A stretch of 51,492 bases of DNA from Anaerolineae bacterium (GTDB taxonomy: Bacteria; Chloroflexota; Anaerolineae; B4-G1; DUEL01): NCBI GenBank assembly GCA_016931695.1, contig JAFGEI010000139.1:1-51492 (forward strand), in the 5' to 3' direction. Under the pieces are notes generated by a model. That model searched no databases and was not told where the DNA came from. It saw only the letters and a list, made by a program, of their open reading frames with translations. The translations under genes were made by a program, and so were the position numbers. This document shows positions 18,199-26,889 of the stretch, piece after piece (position 1 is the first letter of the stretch; every line of letters starts with the position of its first letter).

Positions 18199-19590
18199 CT
18201 ATGGCGTCTCGGCCTGGTAGTCGGCCCCCAGGATGACAACGATGTCGATGCCGACTTCGGGGTCCGGGGCGTGGACCACTGCGGTCGGCGGCAGGGTCAG
18301 CAGTTGGGCGATGTACTCGGCGGTAAAGGTCTTGCCGGTGTAGACAATGACCAGCGACTCGTCGTAATCGTTCCGGTCGGCGTTGCTATAACCCGTCACG
18401 CTGATCCCCTGGCCGAGCAGAAACTCGTAGATTGACTGGGCCAGGCCGGGGGACAGGGTGCCGTTCTGTACCTCGACCGTCGCGCTCTCCTCCGCCAGCC
18501 GGATCGCCGGGTCTTGTCCCTCGGCAACCTGGACCTCGCTGGTAAAGATATAGTTCCGCAGCTCGCGAATGCGCTCCCGCACCGGCACCAACACCTGCTG
18601 GCCGTCGGGGGTCTCGTAGGGCAGCGTGTAGTTGGCGTCGATGACTGCCTGGCGGATGTCGTTCGAGTCGATCTGCGCGGCCAGGTTCGCCAGGGCAGCG
18701 ACCTCTTCCAGGGACAGGTCGGTCTGGATCGAATCGCTGAGCGTCTGCCAGATCTGCTGCGCCTGGGGCGCCAGCTGGGGCAGCATGTCCAGCCGGGTGA
18801 TCTTGTCGAAAATCGCCATCAGCACCTGCTGCTGGCGCTGGGCGCGGTCGAAATCGGTGCCGCCGTGGCGCGTGCGGGCGTACTTGAGGGCCAGCGCGCC
18901 GTCCATGTGCTGCATCCCGGCCTCGATGTACAGGTGCTCGACGCCGTAGGGATCGCGGGGGTCGCTGGAAGGATAGGCAGGGTCGTCGATCGTCTCTTCG
19001 ACGTAAATGTCGATCCCGCCGATCAGGTCGACCAGCTCGATGAAACCGTCAAAATTGACCCGCGCGTAATAGTGGATCGGCACGCCGAGGTTGTATTCCA
19101 CCGTATCCCGCGCCAGGGCCGGGCCGCCGCCGGGATAGTCGTACGCATCGCCGATAAAGTTGGCGGTGTTGATACGGTCGTAGCCGTACTCGGGAATGGG
19201 AAAAGGTACCCACAGGTCGCGGGGAATGGAGAGGATGCCGGCCGTTCGCGCCAGCGGGTCGACGGTAAAGACCATCATCGTATCTGTCCGCCACGGCCCC
19301 TCCTCGTTCCCCCGCTCGTCGATCCCCAACACCAGGACGTTGACCCGCTCCGTGCCAGTCCACACGGGGAGCGGCTCTTCGACCGGGTTCCACGTCGTCG
19401 GGTCGTCGTCGTTCAGGTTGATCGCGGGAAAGAGAGGGAAATTGGAATTTGCCGCCATCTCCCGCATCCGCAGGTAGATGGTCCGGCCGATGCCTCCAGC
19501 GATGAGCAAAAAGAGCAGGAACAGGCTGAGAACAAAAGCGATTTGCGCCTGGTTCGTCGCCGGATGACTTTTCGACCGTCTACGCGCCAT
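18199..19590 (-). CDS. LytR-CpsA-Psr (LCP) family glycopolymer transferase
   Basis: A 463-residue membrane-anchored protein with one transmembrane helix at about 16-36 (IAFVLSLFLLFLLIAGGIG). The LCP domain follows (about 80-300): VLVLGIDERG, RTDTMMVFTVDP, SIPRDLWVPFP, YDRINTANF, LALKYARTRHGGTDFDRAQRQQQ. The Arg and Asp residues that bind the polyprenyl phosphate are present. A LytR_C domain is at the end (VEVQNGTLSPGLAQSIYEFL, then LVIVYTGK). The family transfers lipid-linked glycopolymers onto the cell wall on the outer face of the membrane. It opens the minus-strand envelope run. Its mRNA carries the structured leader at 19591-19746. Confidence 0.95.
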   Translation of the reverse strand: MARRRSKSHPATNQAQIAFVLSLFLLFLLIAGGIGRTIYLRMREMAANSNFPLFPAINLNDDDPTTWNPVEEPLPVWTGTERVNVLVLGIDERGNEEGPWRTDTMMVFTVDPLARTAGILSIPRDLWVPFPIPEYGYDRINTANFIGDAYDYPGGGPALARDTVEYNLGVPIHYYARVNFDGFIELVDLIGGIDIYVEETIDDPAYPSSDPRDPYGVEHLYIEAGMQHMDGALALKYARTRHGGTDFDRAQRQQQVLMAIFDKITRLDMLPQLAPQAQQIWQTLSDSIQTDLSLEEVAALANLAAQIDSNDIRQAVIDANYTLPYETPDGQQVLVPVRERIRELRNYIFTSEVQVAEGQDPAIRLAEESATVEVQNGTLSPGLAQSIYEFLLGQGISVTGYSNADRNDYDESLVIVYTGKTFTAEYIAQLLTLPPTAVVHAPDPEVGIDIVVILGADYQAETP

Positions 19591-19746
19591 ACTGCCTCCT
19601 TGACAGCAAGATAGCTGCTCGGCCAGTCGCCCCTGGATGCGCTCCCGCGGCAGGAGAAAGGGGGAGAGGGCCGCCAGCGCCTGTCCTGAGCCTGCCCCCC
19701 CGTGCCTGGAAGAGAGTTTTTTTGGGGGCAGTCAACCAAACAGTTG
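19591..19746 (-). ncRNA. structured 5' leader, copy B of a three-member family
   Basis: On the minus strand the arm 19743-19727 can pair with 19631-19615 over 15 of 17 positions, six of them G-U; relative to copy A several pairs change but remain pairable, which supports a real helix. Next to the 3' arm is a GGGA-tetraloop hairpin followed by GCATCCAGGGGCGAC (19640-19626), the sequence shared with copies A and C. The predicted transcript start, about 19746, falls at the base of the helix. The helix ends 24 bases before the ATG, next to the AAGGAGG ribosome site, so control of translation is plausible. Confidence 0.6.
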
Positions 19747-19752
19747 CAGTGA

Positions 19753-19781
19753 ATTATAGCATGGTTGGAAAGGGGTGGCAA
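19753..19781 (-). promoter_or_regulatory. promoter of the LCP-led envelope operon
   Basis: On the minus strand TTGCCA (19781-19776), 17 bases, then TATAAT (19758-19753) with a TGC extended -10. It lies 8 bp from the divergent SRP RNA promoter, so the two compete for or share the same DNA. Confidence 0.7.
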
Positions 19782-19788
19782 AAGGTGG

Positions 19789-19817
19789 TTGACAAAACAG
19801 CCACCATGCGGTAGTAT
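19789..19817 (+). promoter_or_regulatory. promoter of the SRP RNA gene
   Basis: TTGACA (19789-19794), a 17-base spacer, and TAGTAT (19812-19817). It sits just ahead of the 5' end of the SRP RNA at about 19824, as expected for a strong stable-RNA promoter. Confidence 0.85.
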
Positions 19818-19823
19818 GAACCC

Positions 19824-20091
19824 GGTCGTGCTAGACGGGGAGCTGGCGGTGCCCTGTACCCGCAATCCGCCATAGCGGGGTCGAATTCCCCCCCGAGGGT
19901 TTACTTGCTCGAAACTGCTGGCACCGAAAAGCGTTGAAAGATGGGTCCTGCACGGCGGAAGCCTCCAAACCCCGCCAGGTCCGGGAGGAAGCAACGGTAA
20001 GGAGATCCTTCTGGGTGTTGCAGGGTAGCCTGCCTGGAGCTGGACGGTGTGGGTAAGCCGGGTAGTGTGACTCGACGGGGGGTGCACGACC
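19824..20091 (+). ncRNA. ffs: signal recognition particle RNA, large bacterial type with Alu domain
   Basis: The RNA contains the Alu-domain start GGTGCCCTGTACCCGCAATC and the S-domain core CAGGTCCGGGAGGAAGCAAC, where the GGAG-type tetraloop and asymmetric loop bind Ffh. The terminal helix is formed by GGTCGTGC (19824-19831) and GCACGACC (20084-20091). The length of about 268 bases fits the long form found in Bacillus, Thermus and Chloroflexi rather than the 114-base E. coli 4.5S RNA. The RNA works with Ffh and FtsY in co-translational targeting of membrane and secreted proteins. Confidence 0.95.
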
Positions 20092-20152
20092 ATGGTGGCA
20101 ATGACAGGAGGCACGTTGCCCAACACTTGAGAGGGGGAATGTTAGCCTTTAG

Positions 20153-21571
20153 ATGAGCGAACAATCTGCCGGGCGTGAACAGATGGCCCTGTCGGTCTCT
20201 TTCCAGCGCGGCTTGACCGCGCTGGCGACGCTGGTTTTGCTGGGCGGATTGGCCGCCGGTTACCAGGTGACGGCGGTCCCTGTTACGCTCGTCGTGGATG
20301 GGGGAGTCCACCCGCTTTACACCCATCAAGAGACCGTCGGCGCGCTGCTGCTCGACGCTGGCTTGGAGCTCTATGCGGAGGATCGGGTGATTCCGGACGA
20401 CCTCGAGGCCGAGGTGGTGCCGGGCATGGTGGTCACCGTCGCCCGTGCCCGCCCGGTGTTGCTCCGTTCCGACGGCCAGACACAGTGCGTCCGCACCCAT
20501 GCCCTTACCGTCGACCAGATTCTCCAGGAGGCCGGTATTTTGCTCGGTCCCCATGACCGGGTCGAACTGGAGAACCGGCCGGTCAACGGCGACAATCTCC
20601 TCCACGTCGACGTCCAGCGCGCCGTCCCCGTCACCCTGCACGAGGACGGGCAGGCGATGGTCTTTTACACCGTCGCCAACACCATCGGCGGGGCGCTGCG
20701 GGAGGTCGGGCTGGCCCTCTACCTGGCCGACCGCGTCGAGCCAGAGCTGCGCGAGCCCATTTCCGCCGGCATGCACGTCTACGTGGAACGGTCTCAGCCG
20801 GTCACGGTGCAGGTGGACGGGCGGACGATCCGCACCCGCACCCACCGCGACCGGGTGGCGCACGTCCTGGCCGACCTGGGCATCGTTCTTACCGGGCAGG
20901 ATTACGTGACCCCAGTTCCCGAGACACCCCTGACCCCCGACATGGCGATCCGCGTGACGCGCGTCACGGAGCGGTTCGTCGTCCAACAAGAACCGATCCC
21001 TTTCGACGTGGTCTGGAGCCCGGACCCGGAACTCGAGATCGATCACCAGCGCCTGCTGCAAGAAGGGGCGCCCGGCGTGCTGGAGCGGCGCTTTCGCTTG
21101 CGCTACGAGGACGGGCAAGAGGTTTCCCGCACCCTGGAGATCACCCATATCGCCGTCCCCCCGACCACCAAGGTCTATGGCTACGGCACGATGATCGTCG
21201 TGCGGCAGTTGGACACCCCCCAGGGGCCGGTGGAGTATTGGCGCACCGTCAACATGCTGGCGACCTCCTACAGCGCATCTACGGCGGGGACGCCCCGCAC
21301 CAGTCCCTACTATGGGCGGACCCGCATGGGCTTGCCCATGCGGCATGGGATCGTGGCCGTCGATCCCAACCTCATTCCCCTCGGCAGCCAGGTCTATGTG
21401 CCGAACTATGGGGTAGGATTGGCCGCCGATACGGGCGGGGCGATCCGGGGCCGGCGCATCGACCTGGGGTACGACGACGACAACCTGGTGCTGTGGTACC
21501 GCTGGGTCGACGTTTACCTGTTGACCCCCGTTCCCCCGGCCAGCCAGATCGACTATATCATCGGGCAATGA
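20153..21571 (+). CDS. secreted or membrane-anchored YabE-like protein with DUF348 repeats, G5 and 3D domains
   Basis: A 472-residue protein with one N-terminal hydrophobic segment (about 20-42: TALATLVLLGGLAAGYQV). Three DUF348-type repeats follow (for example VTLVVDGGVHPLYTHQETVG, ALTVDQILQEAGILLGPHDRV, VTVQVDGRTIRTRTHRD), then a G5-like region (about 280-345: RRFRLRYEDGQEVSRTLEITH) and a C-terminal 3D domain with DTGGAIRGRRIDLGYDDD (its three Asp). The architecture matches YabE/Rpf-like cell-wall proteins thought to act on peptidoglycan. As in Bacillus, it precedes ksgA, here overlapping as ATGA. The start is ATG 20153; the GAGAGGGGG site is somewhat distant. Confidence 0.9.
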   Translation: MSEQSAGREQMALSVSFQRGLTALATLVLLGGLAAGYQVTAVPVTLVVDGGVHPLYTHQETVGALLLDAGLELYAEDRVIPDDLEAEVVPGMVVTVARARPVLLRSDGQTQCVRTHALTVDQILQEAGILLGPHDRVELENRPVNGDNLLHVDVQRAVPVTLHEDGQAMVFYTVANTIGGALREVGLALYLADRVEPELREPISAGMHVYVERSQPVTVQVDGRTIRTRTHRDRVAHVLADLGIVLTGQDYVTPVPETPLTPDMAIRVTRVTERFVVQQEPIPFDVVWSPDPELEIDHQRLLQEGAPGVLERRFRLRYEDGQEVSRTLEITHIAVPPTTKVYGYGTMIVVRQLDTPQGPVEYWRTVNMLATSYSASTAGTPRTSPYYGRTRMGLPMRHGIVAVDPNLIPLGSQVYVPNYGVGLAADTGGAIRGRRIDLGYDDDNLVLWYRWVDVYLLTPVPPASQIDYIIGQ

Positions 21572-22404
21572 CCTCGTTGCGGCAGCAGACCCGGGCCTTG
21601 CTCCAACAGTACGATCTTGAGCCGCACAAGGGGTTGGGGCAGCATTTTTTGATTGACGGCAGCGCGCTGGCGCGCATCGTCGCCGCTGCCGAGCTGTCTC
21701 CCGCCGACCTCGTCGTCGAGGTCGGCGCGGGGTCGGGAACGCTGACGCGCGCCCTCGCCGCCCGCGCCCGGCGCGTCGTGGCCATCGAGGTGGACGGCGG
21801 CCTGATCGCGCTGCTGCGGCAAGAGCTCGGCGGCGCGGCCAACGTCGACATTGTCCACGGCGACCTGCTGGCGTTGGACCTGGCAGAGTGGGTGGGGGAG
21901 CAGCCGTATTGCGTGGTGGCCAACCTGCCCTATTCGATTACCTCCGCTGCACTGCGCTACTTTTTGACGGCCCGGCGTCCGCCGGTGCGGATGGTCGTCA
22001 CCGTGCAGCGAGAAGTGGCGGAGCGGATCGTGGCCCGGGATGGGCGCATGAGCTTGTTGGCGGTGAGCGTCCGCTTCTACGGCCATCCCGAAATCCTGTT
22101 CCGCCTCCGGCCCGGCGCCTTTTACCCCCCGCCTGCGGTCGAGTCGACGGTCCTGCGCATCGACTGGCACGCCCGCCCGCCCGTGCCATTTGACGAGGCG
22201 GAGCACTTTTTCCGCGTCGTGCGGGCTGGCTTTTCCCAGCCGCGCAAGCAACTGCGCAACAGCCTGGCCGGGGGACTGGGGATGGCGCCCGCGGCGGCAG
22301 CAGCGGCGATTCGCACCGCTGGCATCGACCCCCGCCTGCGGGCCGAACGCCTGCAGCTGGACGACTGGGCCCGGTTAATGCAGGTTCTGAGACATGGGAA
22401 CTAG
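21568..22404 (+). CDS. rsmA: 16S rRNA dimethyladenosine transferase
   Basis: A 278-residue methyltransferase (KsgA/RsmA) that dimethylates two adjacent adenines near the 3' end of 16S rRNA with S-adenosylmethionine. Motifs: GLGQHFLID near residue 20, VVEVGAGSGTLTRAL (SAM motif I), VVAIEVDGGL, and NLPYSITSA (catalytic NLPY). The C-terminal domain has AFYPPPAVESTVLRI and GFSQPRKQLRNSL, both standard. The start is ATG 21568, inside the upstream stop; an extra upstream reading frame in the same phase is only the shadow of the previous gene. Linkage with the G5/3D gene is a conserved arrangement. Confidence 0.97.
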   Translation: MTSLRQQTRALLQQYDLEPHKGLGQHFLIDGSALARIVAAAELSPADLVVEVGAGSGTLTRALAARARRVVAIEVDGGLIALLRQELGGAANVDIVHGDLLALDLAEWVGEQPYCVVANLPYSITSAALRYFLTARRPPVRMVVTVQREVAERIVARDGRMSLLAVSVRFYGHPEILFRLRPGAFYPPPAVESTVLRIDWHARPPVPFDEAEHFFRVVRAGFSQPRKQLRNSLAGGLGMAPAAAAAAIRTAGIDPRLRAERLQLDDWARLMQVLRHGN

Positions 22405-22414
22405 GAGGTCATTG

Positions 22415-23416
22415 ATGGATGTGAAACGTACGGCGCATTGGATTCTGCTGGTGTTGTTGATGATGCTGCTGTCGAGCTGTGGTTCCGGTGGCGGGTCCCA
22501 GCCGACGCCGACGGCCACCCCCGCCGTCCCGGTCGACCTCACCCCGGCGACCTCTCCCACGCCCGAGATGCCGCCCAGCCTGTTTTTCCAACCGTCGGTG
22601 GTCGACCTGGTGGTGGGGGAGACGGCGGTGGTCAACGTCTGGCTGGACAGTGCACGGCGGTTGAACAATATCTTTGTCGAGCTGAGCTTTGATCCGCGCT
22701 ACGTGCAGGTACAGGACGTGGACCCCGACGTGGAGGGGGTTCAGGTTACGGCCGGGAACGCCCTGCAGCCGGTGGACGTGCTGCGCAACCTGGTGATCGT
22801 CGGCGAGCAGGGCCGGCTGTACTACCAGGCGACGATGCCACCCAGCCAGGCGCTCGACGGTGGGGGCATCGTCGCCTCGATCACCCTGCTGGGCGTTGCC
22901 GAGGGCAGCACCTCCCTGCGCTTCGAGACCGTCGCCGCATCCGATCCGGACGGTAACCCCCTGGAATTGATGCTCCTGTCCGATGGCCTCGTCACCGTCG
23001 CCGGCGCCTCTTCCACCGAACCGACCGTTCAGCCGACGGCTCTCCCCACCGTCCAGCCCACCGCCGCGCCGCCCCAGCCCACGGCCGCGCCAACCCCCGC
23101 GCCCGGCGGCGGCATCTATTACGTCGTCCAGGCGGGCGAAAATCTCTTTCGCATCGGCCTCAAGTTTGACGTCACGGCGGACGTGCTCGCCGAAGCCAAC
23201 GGCATCTTTGTCCCCTCCCAACTGGCGGCTGGGGCGATGCTCCTGGTGCCGGTTTCGCCGCCCGCGGGGCGGTATGGGTACTATGTCCAGCCGGGCGACA
23301 CCCTCTACTCCATTGCCCGGCGCTTTGGCCTCACGGTAGAGGAGCTGGCGGCCTACAACGGCATCGGTTCCGATTACACTGTCTCTGTGGGCCAGGTCCT
23401 GGTCGTTATTCCATGA
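22415..23416 (+). CDS. lipoprotein with cohesin-like domain and two LysM domains
   Basis: A 333-residue protein with a lipoprotein signal peptide ending in LLSSC (residues about 20-25), so it is probably lipid-anchored. A short Pro/Thr linker leads to a cohesin-like beta domain (about 55-195: PSVVDLVVGETAVVNVWLD, LSFDPRYVQVQDVD, ALDGGGIVASITLLG). A Pro/Thr-rich linker follows, then two LysM modules at about 237-283 (YYVVQAGENLFRIGLKFDV) and 288-333 (YYVQPGDTLYSIARRFGL). LysM binds peptidoglycan, so the protein likely links the cohesin-like domain to the wall. AGGAGG six bases before ATG 22415 fixes the start. It follows ksgA by 10 bp. Confidence 0.9.
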   Translation: MDVKRTAHWILLVLLMMLLSSCGSGGGSQPTPTATPAVPVDLTPATSPTPEMPPSLFFQPSVVDLVVGETAVVNVWLDSARRLNNIFVELSFDPRYVQVQDVDPDVEGVQVTAGNALQPVDVLRNLVIVGEQGRLYYQATMPPSQALDGGGIVASITLLGVAEGSTSLRFETVAASDPDGNPLELMLLSDGLVTVAGASSTEPTVQPTALPTVQPTAAPPQPTAAPTPAPGGGIYYVVQAGENLFRIGLKFDVTADVLAEANGIFVPSQLAAGAMLLVPVSPPAGRYGYYVQPGDTLYSIARRFGLTVEELAAYNGIGSDYTVSVGQVLVVIP

Positions 23417-23424
23417 CCGGAAAT

Positions 23425-23452
23425 TTGCCTCTTTGGTCGCCGTGAATATAAT
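23425..23452 (+). promoter_or_regulatory. promoter of the acyl-CoA dehydrogenase gene
   Basis: TTGCCT (23425-23430), 16 bases, TATAAT (23447-23452), about 95 bases before the ATG. A small GGAC-GGTG/CACC-GTCC hairpin lies in the leader near 23473-23495; its role is unknown. Confidence 0.55.
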
Positions 23453-23546
23453 GGTGGACGGTTTGTAAAGGGGACAGGTGCTGTCACCTCGTCCTCCCGC
23501 TTGTTACCACGGCGCCCTTGTCCTACGATAACAGGAGTAGAACAGG

Positions 23547-24752
23547 ATGGACTTGACCGCAGAGCAAGAGATGGTCGTCCGCATGGTGCGGGACTTTGCC
23601 GAGAAAGAGGTGGCTCCGGTCATCAAGGAATATGACCGGCAGCACAAGGTCAACCGCGAGGCGCTGCAGCGGATGGCTGAACTGGGCCTCCTGGGCGTCT
23701 GCCTGCCCGTGCGTTACGGCGGGCAGGGCATGGATTACGTCACGCTCGGCCTGGTGTGCGAGGAACTGGAGCGCGTTGACAGCTCGCTGCGGGTGGTGAT
23801 GAGCGTCCACGTCGGCCTGAACTGCCTCGGCCTCTTGCAGTGGGCCAGCGAGGAACAAAAGGAGCGCTTCCTGGTGCCCCAGGCGCGGGGAGAGCGGCTG
23901 GCGACCTACGGCCTCACCGAGCCGGGGGCGGGCTCCGATCCCGCTGCCATCGCCGCTACCGCCCGCCGCGAGGGCGACGTCTACTATCTCAACGGCGAAA
24001 AGATGTGGATCAGCCTGGCCGACGTGGCCGATCAATTCCTCATCTTTGCCAAGACCGATCCCCACCTCGATCCCCCCTGGCGGGGAATCAGCGCCTTTCT
24101 CGTGCAGCGGGAGATGGCGGGGGTCACCACCGGCGACATCCACGGCAAGCTGGGCGTGCGGGCCGGCTCCACCGGCTGGATCAGTATGGACGAGGTGGCC
24201 GTGCCGGCGGCGAACCGCATCGGCGGGGAGGGCGAGGGGTTCAAAATCGCCATGAGCTGCCTCGACAACGGCCGCTACACCGTCGGGGCGGGGGCCACCG
24301 GCCTGATCCGCGCCTGCCTGGAGGCGTCGGTCAAATATGCCCTCGAACGGCGCACCTTTGGGGTCGAGATCGGCCAGCACCAGTTGATCCAGCAGATGAT
24401 CGCCCACATGAAGCGGGATTACGAGATCGCCCGGCTGCTCTACCTGCGCGCTGGCTGGCTCAAGAACCAGGGCGTTCGCAATACCCAGCAGACCAGCCTG
24501 TGCAAGTGGTTCGCCACCGAGGCCAGCTTTCGCGCCGCGTCCGACGCCGTCCAGGTTCACGGCTCCTACGGCTATTCGGACGAGTATGACGTCGAGCGCT
24601 ACCTGCGCAACGCCAAGGGGGCCTGCATCTACGAGGGCAGCAGCCAGATCCACCAGCTCCTGCAGGCGGGCTATGCGCTGGGCTATCGGGATGACCGCCC
24701 GCTGCGCTGCGAGCTGCCGGCCTACGACGCGGCCCTCTGGCAAGAAGAATGA
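23547..24752 (+). CDS. acyl-CoA dehydrogenase
   Basis: A 401-residue flavoenzyme of the acyl-CoA dehydrogenase family, which introduces a double bond next to the CoA thioester and passes electrons to ETF. Signatures: [30 protein letters not shown], and the C-terminal [10 protein letters not shown] with the catalytic Glu in YEG. The helical N-terminal domain is complete ([20 protein letters not shown]). The chain-length preference cannot be read, and a glutaryl-CoA or short-chain role is possible. ETF subunits follow directly, so electron transfer partners are encoded together, although a gap of 103 bp separates it from etfB. Confidence 0.95.
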   Translation: MDLTAEQEMVVRMVRDFAEKEVAPVIKEYDRQHKVNREALQRMAELGLLGVCLPVRYGGQGMDYVTLGLVCEELERVDSSLRVVMSVHVGLNCLGLLQWASEEQKERFLVPQARGERLATYGLTEPGAGSDPAAIAATARREGDVYYLNGEKMWISLADVADQFLIFAKTDPHLDPPWRGISAFLVQREMAGVTTGDIHGKLGVRAGSTGWISMDEVAVPAANRIGGEGEGFKIAMSCLDNGRYTVGAGATGLIRACLEASVKYALERRTFGVEIGQHQLIQQMIAHMKRDYEIARLLYLRAGWLKNQGVRNTQQTSLCKWFATEASFRAASDAVQVHGSYGYSDEYDVERYLRNAKGACIYEGSSQIHQLLQAGYALGYRDDRPLRCELPAYDAALWQEE

Positions 24753-24855
24753 ATATGCGATAAGTAAAACGTAAATGAGCATGAGACTTTGAACTTCGGA
24801 CTATAAGGTTTTTTCAGTACACTCATACATTCCTAGCAACTATAGGAGGTGAACC

Positions 24856-25653
24856 GTGCATATCGTTGTCTGTACCAAGCAAACGCCCGACTCGGCGGCC
24901 AAGTTGGCCGTTGATGACGCGGGCCACGTCTCCTGGGGCGACTCGCCCATCGTGATCAACCCGTGGGACGAGTATGCCGTGGAGGAGGCGCTCCTGCTGA
25001 AAGACCGGATTGACGGGGACGTCCAGGTCGTCGTCATCTCGATGGGGCCGGAGGAGGCGTTGGAGGCGCTCAAGCACGCCATCGCCATGGGCTGCGACCG
25101 GGCCATCCGTATCTGGGACGAGGCTTTTGCCGGATCGGATACCCTGGCGACCTCCTACGTCCTGGCCAGGGCGATCGAAAAGATCGGCGACGTCGGCATG
25201 GTGCTCTTTGGCAAGTCCGCCATCGACAGCCAGACCGGGCAGGTGGCGGTCGCCGTCGCCCGGCGGCTCGGCTTCTCGCCGCTGACCAACGTGATCAAGA
25301 TCGCCGAGATCGACGGCGCGTCGATGACCGCCGAGCGGCTGCTGGAGGAGGGCCGGCAGGTCGTCCAGGCCCCGCTGCCGGCGGTGGTCGGCACGACCAA
25401 GGGCATCAACGAGCCCCGCTATCCCTCGTTCATGGGCATCCGCAAGGCGACGCGGGCCGAGTATCCGCTCTGGACGGCGGGCGACATCGGCGCCGCGGCG
25501 GACAAGGTTGGCGCTGCCGGCTCGGGGGTGCGCTGGGAGCGCATCTTTGCGCCTCCCGCGCGGGAGGGATCGGCCGAGATCGTTGCCGCCGACACCGTCG
25601 AAGAGTCGGCGCGCATCCTGGTCGACAAGCTGTTGGCCGAAAAGGTCATCTAG
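24856..25653 (+). CDS. etfB: electron transfer flavoprotein, beta subunit
   Basis: A 265-residue ETF beta subunit, which together with EtfA accepts electrons from acyl-CoA dehydrogenases and passes them toward the quinone pool. Typical segments are INPWDEYAVEEALLLKD, VISMGPEEALEALKHAIAMG, the AMP-binding region GKSAIDSQTGQVAVAVARRL and the recognition loop LPAVVGTTKGINEPRYPS. The start is GTG 24856 with AGGAGG ahead of it (VHIVVCTKQTPDS). It is separated from etfA by about 14 bases, so they form one operon. The 103 bp before it are AT-rich and hold no evident signal apart from the ribosome site. Confidence 0.96.
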   Translation: MHIVVCTKQTPDSAAKLAVDDAGHVSWGDSPIVINPWDEYAVEEALLLKDRIDGDVQVVVISMGPEEALEALKHAIAMGCDRAIRIWDEAFAGSDTLATSYVLARAIEKIGDVGMVLFGKSAIDSQTGQVAVAVARRLGFSPLTNVIKIAEIDGASMTAERLLEEGRQVVQAPLPAVVGTTKGINEPRYPSFMGIRKATRAEYPLWTAGDIGAAADKVGAAGSGVRWERIFAPPAREGSAEIVAADTVEESARILVDKLLAEKVI

Positions 25654-25667
25654 GCAGGGGGTATGTG

Positions 25668-26651
25668 ATGGGTAAGAATATCTTGGTTTGGATCGAACAG
25701 TTTCGCGGGCAGCCCGCCTCCCCCTCCTGGGAGGGCCTCGGCCTCGCCCGCCGCTTGAGCGAGACGTTGGGCGGGCAGGTCTATGCCTGTCTCTTTGGCG
25801 ACGGCGTGCAAGAGCTGGCCCAGGAGGCCATTGCCTACGGCGCCGACCAGGTGCTGCTGGCGGACGACGCAACGCTGGCGGATTTCCGCCTCGAACCGTA
25901 CGCCGCCTTGCTGGCCCACTTGGCCCGCGAGCACGAGGCGGAGGTGATCCTGATTGGGGCTACCTTCCGTGGCCGCGACCTGGGCCCGGCGGTGGCGGTC
26001 GATCTCGACACCGGCTGCGTCGCCGACTGCACCGCGCTGGAGCTGGCGGACGGCCAGCTGGTCGCCACGCGGCCCATCTATGCCGGCAAGCTGCTCTCCA
26101 CCTGCCGCGTGCCCGAACGGCGGCCGGCCGTCTTTACCACCCGCCCGCGCGCCTTTCCCAAGCCCGAGCCCGACGCCGCCCGCAGCGGGCAGGTGGTCGC
26201 CGTGGCGCCGCTGCTGGGCGAGGACCAGGTGGCCAGCCGGGTGACCGGTTTCCTCGAGACCGAGGGCGGGGTCAACCTGGCTGACGCCGCCATCATCGTC
26301 TCCGGCGGCCGCGGCGTCGGCGGGCCGGAGGGCTTTGCGCCGGTGCGCGACCTGGCCCAGGCGCTCAACGCCGCCCTCGGCGCCTCCCGCGCCGCCGTCG
26401 ACGCCGGCTGGATTCCCTACGAGCACCAGGTCGGCCAGACCGGCAAGACGGTCAGCCCTGACCTCTATGTCGCCTGCGGCATCTCGGGCGCCATCCAGCA
26501 CCAGGCCGGCATGCGCACCAGCAAGGTCATCGTTGCCGTCAACAAGGACGCCGAGGCGCCGATCTTTCAACTGGCCCACTATGGCATCGTCGGCGACCTG
26601 TTCAAGGTCGTGCCCGCCGTCACCGCGGCGCTGAAGGAAAAGCTGGGGTAA
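25668..26651 (+). CDS. etfA: electron transfer flavoprotein, alpha subunit
   Basis: A 327-residue ETF alpha subunit. The C-terminal FAD-binding domain is clear: [52 protein letters not shown] and [20 protein letters not shown]. The N-terminal half carries the usual ETF alpha/beta fold ([28 protein letters not shown]). There is no ferredoxin or other fused domain, and nothing suggests a bifurcating ETF. The start is ATG 25668 after a CAGGGGG site; a GTG directly before it would add one residue. Confidence 0.96.
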   Translation: MGKNILVWIEQFRGQPASPSWEGLGLARRLSETLGGQVYACLFGDGVQELAQEAIAYGADQVLLADDATLADFRLEPYAALLAHLAREHEAEVILIGATFRGRDLGPAVAVDLDTGCVADCTALELADGQLVATRPIYAGKLLSTCRVPERRPAVFTTRPRAFPKPEPDAARSGQVVAVAPLLGEDQVASRVTGFLETEGGVNLADAAIIVSGGRGVGGPEGFAPVRDLAQALNAALGASRAAVDAGWIPYEHQVGQTGKTVSPDLYVACGISGAIQHQAGMRTSKVIVAVNKDAEAPIFQLAHYGIVGDLFKVVPAVTAALKEKLG

Positions 26652-26669
26652 TGTCTTTGGATAGGCTGT

Positions 26670-26695
26670 AGGGGCGCACAGCCGTGCGCCTCTAT
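26670..26695. repeat. dispersed TAGGGGCGC hairpin, copy 1
   Basis: TAGGGGCGCAC (26670-26680) and GTGCGCCTCTA (26685-26695) pair with one G-T mismatch around AGCC. It belongs to the same family as the hairpins at 26720 and 32973. Confidence 0.6.
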
Positions 26696-26719
26696 ACCAT
26701 CGAATTCCTTTGGCGGCTG

Positions 26720-26747
26720 TAGGGGCGCAGCGCGCTGTGCCCCTACT
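26720..26747. repeat. dispersed TAGGGGCGC hairpin, copy 2
   Basis: GTAGGGGCGCAG (26720-26731) and CTGTGCCCCTAC (26736-26747) form a 12 bp stem with one wobble around CGCG. It lies 24 bp from copy 1, between etfA and the Tad cluster. Confidence 0.65.
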
Positions 26748-26758
26748 CTCGTTCTGAG

Positions 26759-26807
26759 CCCCCGAAGGGGGCTTTGGCCGGGCGGTTTAGCCCGGCGCAG
26801 GCTTTTT
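26759..26807 (+). terminator. double hairpin after etfA with T-run
   Basis: A GCCCC/GGGGC hairpin with GAAG loop (26759-26772) is followed by GCCGGGC (26777-26783) pairing with GCCCGGC (26790-26796) and then TTTTT at 26803-26807. The second stem is 7 bp of pure GC. Together they probably terminate the etf operon, although the T-run starts 6 bases after the stem. A third inverted repeat, GAGGGCTT with AAGCCCTC, follows at 26847-26871. Confidence 0.5.
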
Positions 26808-26889
26808 CCCCGTAAGGTTTTCCCCCCTTTTCCCGTCATGTATATCGAGGGCTTATAGGGAAAAAGCCCTCCGTGGTACTCTTGTACCG

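Noticed and set aside
20139..20156. Five-codon leader peptide (ATG TTA GCC TTT AGA TGA) before the G5/3D gene
   Set aside because: It has a ribosome site but no regulatory codon run or attenuator structure; it can arise by chance.
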